From NCBI GenBank assembly GCA_037133495.1, contig JBAXOA010000197.1:1-5256 (forward strand): a stretch of 5,256 nucleotides of DNA. Reading direction: 5' to 3'. A program made the position numbers and the translations under genes. The first letter of the stretch is position 1; each line of letters opens with the position of its first letter. The notes beneath the pieces were generated by a model. It ran no database searches. It had not been told where the DNA came from and saw only the letters and a program-made list of their open reading frames with translations. Source of the stretch: JAAFHB01 sp037133495. Lineage in GTDB: Bacteria > Bacteroidota > Bacteroidia > Bacteroidales > Prolixibacteraceae. Positions 1-4,862 of this stretch are shown piece after piece.

Positions 1-321
1 GCCTTTGCCTTCAGGGGCGATCAAAATCGTCTCGCCATTCCACCAATCCAGGACTTCCAGAAGGCCCTGACGTACCGGCCCGTTCTGGTCGTCGGTGATC
101 AATTGAAGGCGCTCGGGCCGATGTTCCACCGAAAAGACCACCGAGTCGTCTACCCGGACGATCGAGAATTGCCAGCGAACCTCGACCGACCCGAGTTCCG
201 GAGCAATCGCGTCACCGAAGCTAAGTACGAGCTCGTCGCAATAACGGCGGGCAACGGCTTCGGCCTCTTTGACCTGCGGATGGATGAAAAAGCCATACTT
301 GTGGCGTTGCGACTTGACCAT
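1..321 (-). CDS. Unrecognised protein, N-terminal 107 residues (runs off the left edge)
   Basis: An open minus-strand frame runs from an ATG at 321-319 to the first base of the window without a stop, giving 107 residues (MVKSQRHKYGFFIHPQVKEA at the start). An in-frame TAA lies at 327-325, two codons upstream, so this ATG is the earliest possible start. The composition looks like a real soluble protein: charged and hydrophobic residues alternate, with an amphipathic stretch (about residues 15-33, VKEAEAVARRYCDELVLSF), beta-like segments (46-66) and a Trp-Trp pair near residues 93-94. There is no signal peptide or membrane helix. No clear Shine-Dalgarno precedes the start. I do not recognise the family and assign no function. 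It is divergent from aspS, with a repeat-bearing region between them. The opposite strand also has a short open frame here, but it lacks comparable protein-like character. Confidence 0.7.
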   Translation of the reverse strand, partial: MVKSQRHKYGFFIHPQVKEAEAVARRYCDELVLSFGDAIAPELGSVEVRWQFSIVRVDDSVVFSVEHRPERLQLITDDQNGPVRQGLLEVLDWWNGETILIAPEGKG

Positions 322-355
322 ACTTTAGCGTCGCGTGCGTCTTCGTTCTCGTCAA

Positions 356-408
356 GCTTTGCCTAGCATTGAGCAAGGCTTTGCCTAGCATTGAGCAAGG
401 CTTTGCCT
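356..408. repeat. Tandem direct repeat, 22-bp unit, two perfect copies plus a 9-bp third
   Basis: Copies lie at 356-377 and 378-399 and are identical; each begins GCTTTGCCTAGC and ends TTGAGCAAG. A third copy starts at 400 and matches for 9 bases (to 408) before diverging. Each junction contains a near-palindrome: GCAAGGC, TTT, GCCTAGC, with 6 of 7 pairs. Such short identical copies suggest a recent slippage duplication or a small palindromic repeat element. Whether the unit occurs elsewhere in the genome cannot be seen here. Confidence 0.9.
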
Positions 409-415
409 TGCTCAA
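391..415. promoter_or_regulatory. Perfect hairpin (11-bp stem, TTT loop) upstream of aspS
   Basis: TTGAGCAAGGC at 391-401 is exactly complementary to GCCTTGCTCAA at 405-415 around a three-base TTT loop. It is formed by the end of the second tandem repeat copy plus the diverged third copy. No T-run follows on either strand, so it is not a textbook intrinsic terminator. It sits 54 bp before the aspS start and overlaps the candidate -35 box, so it could be a protein-binding palindrome, a cruciform or insulator between the divergent genes, or a relic of a small repeat element. The symmetry is certain; the role is not. Confidence 0.55.
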
Positions 416-436
416 AGGCCCGAAAAGCAGTACAAC
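408..436 (+). promoter_or_regulatory. Weak candidate promoter for aspS-corA-GNAT
   Basis: TTGCTC (408-413) and TACAAC (431-436) are separated by 17 bp. The -10 box matches the sigma-70 consensus at 4 of 6 positions, while the -35 box is poor and lies in the hairpin arm. A start near 443 would give a leader of about 26 bases that includes the Shine-Dalgarno. This is offered only as the best candidate in the gap. Confidence 0.25.
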
Positions 437-457
437 GGCAGGAACATCACCCCCCAC

Positions 458-462
458 GAGGT
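458..462 (+). promoter_or_regulatory. Shine-Dalgarno that sets the aspS start
   Basis: GAGGT lies 6 bases before the ATG at 469. It supports this ATG over the upstream in-frame TTG at 391, which falls inside the hairpin and would add 26 residues with no counterpart in the family. Confidence 0.75.
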
Positions 463-468
463 AGCCGT

Positions 469-1746
469 ATGCGCACACTGGCTCAGGACGTACCAAAGCA
501 TCTGGATCGCGAGATCACCGTCAGCGGCTGGGTGCACCGCACGCGGGAATTGGGGCAGATCAATTTCGTGCTTCTGCGCGATCGAAGCGGCATGGTTCAG
601 GTGGTGTTCAGCGAGAAAATCGACTACTCACCCGAGTCGGTGCTGACCATCCGCGGAACGGTAAAAGCCAACGAAAAGGCCCCCGGCGGCGCCGAGATTC
701 ACCCTGTGCAAGTCACTGTTGAGTCGCGGGCCGATAGCAATCTTCCCGTGCAGATCAACCAGGACCCCGACAAGTACCCGCTGGAAGTGCTGCTCGACCA
801 GCGCCACCTCAGCCTGCGCATGCCCAAGTTGCGGGCGATTTTTCAGCTGCAATCCGCGCTCCTGAAATACCTCAGCGACTTCATGCGCGCCGAAGACTTT
901 TACGAGATGAAAACCACCAAGCTGGTGGGCACCGGCGCCGAGGGTGGAACCGGCCTGTTCAGCGTCGAGTACTTCGAGAACAAGGTCTACTTGGCGCAGT
1001 CGCCGCAGCTGTACAAGCAGGCCATGATCAGCACCGGGCTCGAGCGGGTGTTCGAGATCAGCCACGCCTACCGCGCCGAAAAACACGACACACCCCGCCA
1101 CGTCAACGAATACGTCAGTTTCGACGTTGAAATGGCCTTCATAGACAGCGACAAAGATCTTATGGAGTTCGAGGCCCGCCTGCTCGACCATGTGTTCACC
1201 CAGGTGGGCAAAAACGACCAGGCGCTGCTGGACCTGTGGGGCGCCAGCGTTCCCGCACCGGGAGCCATGCTCAAAGCCCCCATCGTCGGCCACGACGAGG
1301 CCAAGGACATCATCACCAAGGCCACCGGCAAAAAGGTGTTCGAGATCAACCCGGAAGGCGAGCGGGCCTTGAGCGACTGGGCTCTGGCGACCCAGGGCGT
1401 CGATCTCGTGTTCATCAATGACTGGCCGCGGAAGAAACGCGCTTGGTATTCCTACCCTTCCGCCGACGGCACCAAGACTTTGGCCTTCGACCTGATCTTC
1501 CGGGGCCTCGAAATCACGTCGGGAAGCCGCCGCATCAACGACTACGCCATGCTGCAAGACACCTTGCCCAAGTTTGGTCTCACCGAGGAGGGTTTGGGCT
1601 TCTACCCCCAAATCTTCCGATACGGTTGCCCGCCCCACGGAGGGTTCGCCATCGGCCTCGAACGGCTCACCCAGAAGATTTTGGGTCTCGCCAACGTGAA
1701 AGAGGCGAGCGCCTTCCCGCGGGACCGCAAACGGGTGGCCCCCTGA
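469..1746 (+). CDS. aspS: Aspartyl-tRNA synthetase, archaeal/AspRS2 type, predicted non-discriminating
   Basis: A class IIb aminoacyl-tRNA synthetase of 425 residues that charges tRNA(Asp) with aspartate in the cytoplasm. Its length matches the archaeal-type enzyme (about 430), not the roughly 590-residue bacterial AspRS with its inserted GAD domain. An N-terminal OB-fold anticodon-binding domain (about 15-85, with GWVHRTRELGQINFVLLRD) precedes the catalytic domain (about 105-425). Visible motifs are QSPQLYKQ (177-184; the Lys recognises aspartate), motif 2 YRAE with RHVNE (201-214), FDLIFRGLEITSG (340-352) and motif 3 GFAIGLERL (392-400). The QSPQLYK sequence separates it from AsnRS. His23 and Pro72 align with Trp26 and Lys85 of the Thermococcus discriminating enzyme; His and Pro at these sites are the non-discriminating pattern, so it may also make Asp-tRNA(Asn) for GatCAB. 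Oddly, motif 1 has Thr150 where class II enzymes carry an invariant proline. The stop overlaps the corA start by one base. The family is certain; tRNA specificity is inferred. Confidence 0.96.
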   Translation: MRTLAQDVPKHLDREITVSGWVHRTRELGQINFVLLRDRSGMVQVVFSEKIDYSPESVLTIRGTVKANEKAPGGAEIHPVQVTVESRADSNLPVQINQDPDKYPLEVLLDQRHLSLRMPKLRAIFQLQSALLKYLSDFMRAEDFYEMKTTKLVGTGAEGGTGLFSVEYFENKVYLAQSPQLYKQAMISTGLERVFEISHAYRAEKHDTPRHVNEYVSFDVEMAFIDSDKDLMEFEARLLDHVFTQVGKNDQALLDLWGASVPAPGAMLKAPIVGHDEAKDIITKATGKKVFEINPEGERALSDWALATQGVDLVFINDWPRKKRAWYSYPSADGTKTLAFDLIFRGLEITSGSRRINDYAMLQDTLPKFGLTEEGLGFYPQIFRYGCPPHGGFAIGLERLTQKILGLANVKEASAFPRDRKRVAP

Positions 1747-2699
1747 TGGTGAAGGAATACCGCATCCACGAAGGTCAGATGGTCGCCTGCGAGGACCATC
1801 AGGGCGTCATCAAGGTGTTCACCAGCCCCGACGTCATCGAGCGCAACTACCTGGAACACACCTGCAAGATTTCGCCGCACAACATCAGCTCGGCCATGGA
1901 CCCCGACGAGATCGGCCGCATGGAGTTCGAAGAAGACCACACGATGATCATCATCAAGAGTCCCAAGAACTACTCGTCGAGCGACAATTTTCTGTTCAAG
2001 GTGACGTCGGTGGGCGTGTTCCTTTACAAGGATCAGTTGGTCATCATCATGAACAACCAGGAGACCTCCATTTTGGAAGGCCGCCAGGCGTTCAAGATCA
2101 CCAACCTCAACGACGCCCTGCTGAAGATCCTGTACGGTACCATCGCCCACTTTCTGGGGCACCTCAAGGTGATCAGTTTGCTGTCCGACAGCTTGGAACA
2201 GAAGATCAACACGTCGATGGCCAACGAGCACCTCTTGAACATGTTCACCATCGAAAAGAGCCTGATTTACTACCTGAACGGCATCAACTCCAACTCGGTA
2301 GTGATGGAGAAGCTGAAGATGAACGCCGTCCGGATCGGGCTTTCCACCGAAAACCTGGCGCTTCTCGACGACATCGTCATCGAGAACAACCAGTGCAACA
2401 AGCAAGCTGAAATCTACTCCAACATTCTCACCGGCCTGAACGACGCGCGGGGCAGCATCGTGAACAACAACATGAACCAGTTGATCAAGCGACTCACGGT
2501 GCTCTCGGTCGTCTTCATGCCGCTCAACGTGATCGCCGGTATGGGCGGCATGTCCGAGTTCTCGATGATGACGTCGGGAATCCCGTGGCCCGTAGCCTAC
2601 GGGTTGGCGACCGTGGGCATGGTGGGAGTTGCTTACCTGACTTACTGGATCCTCAAAAAGTTCACCGACGGACCCGGCAAGAAGATCAAGCGCCGGTGA
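1746..2699 (+). CDS. corA: CorA-family Mg2+ (divalent cation) channel with variant GMS signature
   Basis: A 317-residue inner-membrane channel of the CorA family, which normally forms pentamers importing Mg2+. About 240 N-terminal cytoplasmic residues include the long helical stalk (about 150-250), followed by two membrane helices at the C-terminus (about 248-266 and 281-303) and a basic tail, the expected CorA layout and length. The segment LIKRLTVLSVVFMPLNVIAG (246-265) aligns well with the canonical pore helix. The filter signature, normally YGMN, reads GGMS at 267-270, with Ser replacing the Asn that faces the pore mouth; the following loop is EFSMMTSG. Transport of Mg2+ is therefore inferred from family, and selectivity may differ; Zn2+ or Co2+ are alternatives. 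The ATG at 1746 shares its A with the aspS TGA, so translation is probably coupled. A GGGTGG at 1733-1738 is a weak Shine-Dalgarno. The frame is open further upstream only because it overlaps aspS. Confidence 0.9.
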   Translation: MVKEYRIHEGQMVACEDHQGVIKVFTSPDVIERNYLEHTCKISPHNISSAMDPDEIGRMEFEEDHTMIIIKSPKNYSSSDNFLFKVTSVGVFLYKDQLVIIMNNQETSILEGRQAFKITNLNDALLKILYGTIAHFLGHLKVISLLSDSLEQKINTSMANEHLLNMFTIEKSLIYYLNGINSNSVVMEKLKMNAVRIGLSTENLALLDDIVIENNQCNKQAEIYSNILTGLNDARGSIVNNNMNQLIKRLTVLSVVFMPLNVIAGMGGMSEFSMMTSGIPWPVAYGLATVGMVGVAYLTYWILKKFTDGPGKKIKRR

Positions 2700-3130
2700 C
2701 AGCGCCCCGCCTCCGTGCGCTTGCCGCTGCTGACGGCGTCGAGGCGCTCACGTTTTGGAAAGGCATCCCGGGACTTGGGATGAGCCCCGCTGACGAGCCC
2801 ACCGAGCTAACCCGCTTCTTCGACCGCAACCCTGGCCTCAGTTACGGCGCCTACTCGCCAGATGGACGCCTCGTTGGCACTTGCCTCGCCGGGCACGACG
2901 GCCGTCGGGGGTTCCTGTACCACCTTGCCGTGGCGCCAGCCTACCGCGGGCTCAGACTCAGCACTGCGCTGATCGAGGCTTCGCTGGCTGGCCTCCAAGC
3001 CGAAGGAATCCAAAAAGTGCACCTTTTCGTGCTGGCCAGCAATGCTGCGGGGCTCGACTTTTGGGTCAAGGCCGACGTCCGCGGTTGGGTGCGCCGCGAC
3101 GACCTTCTGGTCTTCAGCCGAGACGTGTAG
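2696..3130 (+). CDS. GNAT-family N-acetyltransferase
   Basis: A single-domain protein of 144 residues with the usual GNAT size and order. It has an N-terminal helical region (AADGVEALTFWKGIPGLGMS, 11-30), a beta segment GRLVGTCLAGHDG (57-69), motif A with its strand and acetyl-CoA loop (FLYHLAVAPAYRGLRLSTAL, 73-92), a helix, then motif B (KVHLFVLASNAAGLDFW, 107-123) ending in a GW-RRDDL segment (130-137). The family moves an acetyl group from acetyl-CoA to an amine; the substrate is not predictable here. The loop usually reads R-x-x-G-x-G/A, but here it is R84-G-L-R-L-S89, so both glycines are missing. The GTG at 2696 is chosen because it overlaps the corA stop in a GTGA tetranucleotide and gives the full fold. 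The next in-frame ATG, at residue 29, would remove the first helix. It is probably co-transcribed with aspS and corA. Its 3' end overlaps the opposite-strand membrane gene. Confidence 0.85.
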   Translation: MTAPRLRALAAADGVEALTFWKGIPGLGMSPADEPTELTRFFDRNPGLSYGAYSPDGRLVGTCLAGHDGRRGFLYHLAVAPAYRGLRLSTALIEASLAGLQAEGIQKVHLFVLASNAAGLDFWVKADVRGWVRRDDLLVFSRDV

Positions 3131-4202
3131 CTCGCGTCAAGGCTGCTTCCAGCTCCCGCTGGAGCGCGATCGCGTCGCCGGCCGACAAACCCTCGAGTTC
3201 CACCGGCAGCACCTGGTCGCCGACCAACTCCAGCACGGGTCGAGCGCGCTGCTTTTCATGGAGCGAGAACGAGAAGCGTACAGACCGAAGCCCTTCGACA
3301 GCCAGTGACGTCGTGGCCACAAACGAGGTCAGGCTTGACTTCGGAACCAGGCCGACCTCCAGCGACGACGACGTCAGCCGCAGGGCCCGGAAGTTTCTCC
3401 ACGAGATCCCACCTTCCTTCAAGCCCTTGGCGAGGAGGAACAGCACGGCAGCAAACACCAGGTCGCCGAGCAGTGCTATCACCAACCAACGGGCGGTGAT
3501 GACCGTGAACCCCGAGGCAAAGCCCACCACGAGCGCGAGGCCGAGCAGGGTCGAGACTAAATGGCTGGGTCGGCTCCAAAACCAGACAGGACCGAGGCTT
3601 CCTCCTGTCTTCTGCCAGCGCTTCGGGGTTGGGCTGGCTTGAGTCTCACCAGACGGGGCGGCACCGGGGAGCGCGACCGTCGTTGCGAGCCTTTGGCGCA
3701 GCGCTTCGGCATCGTTCTTGCTGGTCGTGGAGAAAAGGTCCCACACCGACCCGTCCAGCTTCTCGACGGTGACGATCCAAACCCGGGTGGACGTTGTGTC
3801 GCCGCTGCCCGAAGTCATCCATGAACGGAGTGCAAACCCGCTCAGCTGGCTGTAGGCATAACCCGGGAGAGTGAGCCTGTCTGCGCTGTACTTCTGTTCG
3901 TCGAAACGCTGATTCAACACCCGCAACCTGCTATCCGCCTGGTCGAAGACAAGCGACTGCGGTGACCCAGGCCGAAGCGCCTCGGCGAACACCCGCGCCA
4001 TCAGCCAAAGGGGCAGCACCAAGGCCAGAACCCCAAAGGCTGCCACGGCCAGGAAGACCGGGTCGGTGTCCCAGGCTTTCGAAACAAAGTTCAAGATTGA
4101 CACGCCGATAGCAACAAAGAAGATCGAGGCGAGCACAGGCAGCACCCTTCCTTCGCTCACATCGAACACGATCTTGTCGTCAGCAAACCTCGGCTGCTTC
4201 AT
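3114..4202 (-). CDS. Four-helix membrane protein of unknown function with a two-fold modular layout
   Basis: A protein of 362 residues that I do not recognise. Hydrophobic stretches suggest four membrane helices arranged in pairs: about 20-40 and 48-70, then about 214-235 and 237-258. Each pair is followed by a soluble region rich in beta-like segments: about 78-175 (SLVFDQADSRLRVLNQRF onward, ending in a helix SKNDAEALRQRL) and about 265-362 (LRLTSSSLEVGLVPKSS onward, ending in a helix SAGDAIALQRELEAALTR). A linker rich in Pro, Gly and Ser (179-205) joins the halves. The layout resembles bacterial membrane proteins carrying PH-like domains next to helix pairs, but this is inference from pattern. 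There is no enzyme motif and no cleavable signal peptide. The ATG at 4202 has GAGG 5 bases upstream (4211-4208) and overlaps the stop of the YhhN gene by ATGA, so the two are probably coupled. Its last 17 bases overlap the GNAT gene on the other strand. Confidence 0.85.
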   Translation of the reverse strand: MKQPRFADDKIVFDVSEGRVLPVLASIFFVAIGVSILNFVSKAWDTDPVFLAVAAFGVLALVLPLWLMARVFAEALRPGSPQSLVFDQADSRLRVLNQRFDEQKYSADRLTLPGYAYSQLSGFALRSWMTSGSGDTTSTRVWIVTVEKLDGSVWDLFSTTSKNDAEALRQRLATTVALPGAAPSGETQASPTPKRWQKTGGSLGPVWFWSRPSHLVSTLLGLALVVGFASGFTVITARWLVIALLGDLVFAAVLFLLAKGLKEGGISWRNFRALRLTSSSLEVGLVPKSSLTSFVATTSLAVEGLRSVRFSFSLHEKQRARPVLELVGDQVLPVELEGLSAGDAIALQRELEAALTRATRLG

Positions 4203-4828
4203 AGCTTCCTCGCTCCCCTTGTGATCAGGACCTGTCCGACGTAATACGTGATCATGATGGCCCAGGTGTGCAGGTCGGTCGGGTCCTTCCAAACACGGAA
4301 GGCAAGGATCAGCCCATCAGAGACGAAGAACAGGAGCACGCCGACCCTCAATTGCCAATCCCGGCTGGCGAAGCTACCCCCGACCGTCATGGTCGCGAGC
4401 AGCACTCCGTAGAGGGCCATCGGGATGGCCAAGTCGCCCATGTGCGGCAGGAAGACTGCCATTACTGCGGCCGTGATCACGGCGAAGACGACCGGATACG
4501 TCACGAGTCCGCGCCTGGGCTTCGGTCGCGCCAAGCCCACACCCCAGAAGCGGACGAGGTACAAAAGCTGCATCACGGCGAACGACCCCATGCCTGGCAC
4601 GAACAGGCCGCTGAGCGACAACAGGAAGTCGCCACCCGCCGCAAACACCAGTGCGGGGCCCATCAGCTTCCAGCCAGGTTGGTGCAGCACAAACCACGAA
4701 GCCGCGAGCACCAGCGCCGGCAACGCTTTCACGGCGGCGATCCAGGGGCCGCCAGACACGGGGATGAGCGCTAGGCCCAACAGGGCCGTTGCCGCGAAGG
4801 CCCAGTCGAAGATGCGGGGAGTTGGCAT
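4199..4828 (-). CDS. yhhN: YhhN/TMEM86-family integral membrane protein, probable lysoplasmalogenase
   Basis: A very hydrophobic protein of 209 residues with seven or eight predicted membrane helices, the normal size for the YhhN family. Characterised members hydrolyse the vinyl-ether bond of lysoplasmalogens in the membrane. Family features visible here are AVKALPALVL (32-41), AGGDFLLS (64-71, Asp67), FVPGMGSF then QLLY (76-90), ALYGVLLATM (138-147), VGVLLFFVSD (162-171, Asp171) and YYVGQVLI (195-202). The two aspartates correspond to those proposed as catalytic. Gln87 stands where I recall a histidine in many relatives. A GTG at 4843 in the same frame would add five residues. I prefer the ATG at 4828 because a TAGACT box lies 5 bases before it and no Shine-Dalgarno is seen for either start. 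It is the first gene of a two-gene unit with the downstream four-helix protein (4-bp overlap). The substrate is inferred from family; many bacterial members are uncharacterised. Confidence 0.88.
   Translation of the reverse strand: MPTPRIFDWAFAATALLGLALIPVSGGPWIAAVKALPALVLAASWFVLHQPGWKLMGPALVFAAGGDFLLSLSGLFVPGMGSFAVMQLLYLVRFWGVGLARPKPRRGLVTYPVVFAVITAAVMAVFLPHMGDLAIPMALYGVLLATMTVGGSFASRDWQLRVGVLLFFVSDGLILAFRVWKDPTDLHTWAIMITYYVGQVLITRGARKL
4203..4211 (-). promoter_or_regulatory. Shine-Dalgarno that sets the start of the four-helix membrane gene
   Basis: GAGG (4211-4208 on the minus strand) precedes the ATG at 4202 by 5 bases and lies inside the last codons of the YhhN gene. It decides against an upstream in-frame start, since 30 further codons of open frame only overlap the YhhN gene and are not protein-like. 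Confidence 0.6.
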
Positions 4829-4851
4829 AGGGCAGTCTAGCACGGTATTCT
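4822..4851 (+). promoter_or_regulatory. Candidate leaderless-type promoter for ilvD
   Basis: TTGGCA (4822-4827, 5 of 6 to consensus) and TATTCT (4846-4851, 4 of 6, and fitting TANNNT) are separated by 18 bp. Exactly six bases follow before the ilvD ATG at 4858, so transcription would start at or next to the A of the start codon. No Shine-Dalgarno is present upstream of ilvD, which agrees with a leaderless message. The -35 box overlaps the start codon of the divergent YhhN gene. Confidence 0.5.
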
Positions 4852-4862
4852 GGCCCCATGAA
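4834..4862 (-). promoter_or_regulatory. Candidate divergent promoter for the YhhN gene
   Basis: On the minus strand TAGACT (4839-4834, 4 of 6 to the -10 consensus) lies 5 bases before the ATG at 4828. A poor -35 match, TTCATG (4862-4857, 3 of 6), lies 17 bp further upstream and overlaps the ilvD start codon. The geometry would again give a message beginning at the start codon. The weak -35 keeps this tentative. Confidence 0.3.

Larger units (their letters stand above)
322..468. other. Divergent intergenic region between the left-edge gene and aspS
   Basis: This 147-bp region separates two divergently transcribed genes. It holds a 22-bp tandem repeat, a perfect hairpin, a weak promoter candidate for aspS and the aspS Shine-Dalgarno. 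Facing left there is a TTGACG box (355-350), but no acceptable -10 element lies at 16-18 bp from it; the nearest TAAAGT (327-322) is 22 bp away. I see no tRNA-like or T-box-like structure. Confidence 0.6.

Noticed and set aside
103..366. Small plus-strand open frame of 87 codons opposite the left-edge gene
   Set aside because: The minus-strand frame has more protein-like composition, and this frame runs into the repeat. It lacks a Shine-Dalgarno or a recognisable family.
356..408. Repeats as a CRISPR array
   Set aside because: The copies are directly abutting with no spacers, and no cas genes are visible.
391..415. Hairpin as an intrinsic terminator
   Set aside because: There is no T-run after the stem on either strand, and the region lies between divergent genes where no transcript from the visible genes needs to end.
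391..468. Extension of aspS to an in-frame TTG at 391
   Set aside because: The extra 26 residues would be encoded by the repeat/hairpin, and the family begins at the ATG at 469, which has a GAGGT Shine-Dalgarno.
628..1638. Long open frame antisense to aspS (336 codons)
   Set aside because: High-GC shadow of aspS. Its translation has no recognisable domain, while the sense strand encodes a complete, motif-bearing synthetase.
1443..1745. Extension of corA upstream into aspS
   Set aside because: The upstream frame is only an off-frame reading of aspS (Arg/Pro/His-rich); homology to CorA starts at 1746.
1602..2405. Open frame antisense to corA (267 codons)
   Set aside because: The translation is a run of Val/Asp/His-rich sequence typical of the reverse of a coding frame; corA on the other strand is clear.
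3149..3164. Short stem near the convergent gene ends as a terminator
   Set aside because: It is a six-base stem inside coding sequence without a T-run; expected by chance in GC-rich DNA.
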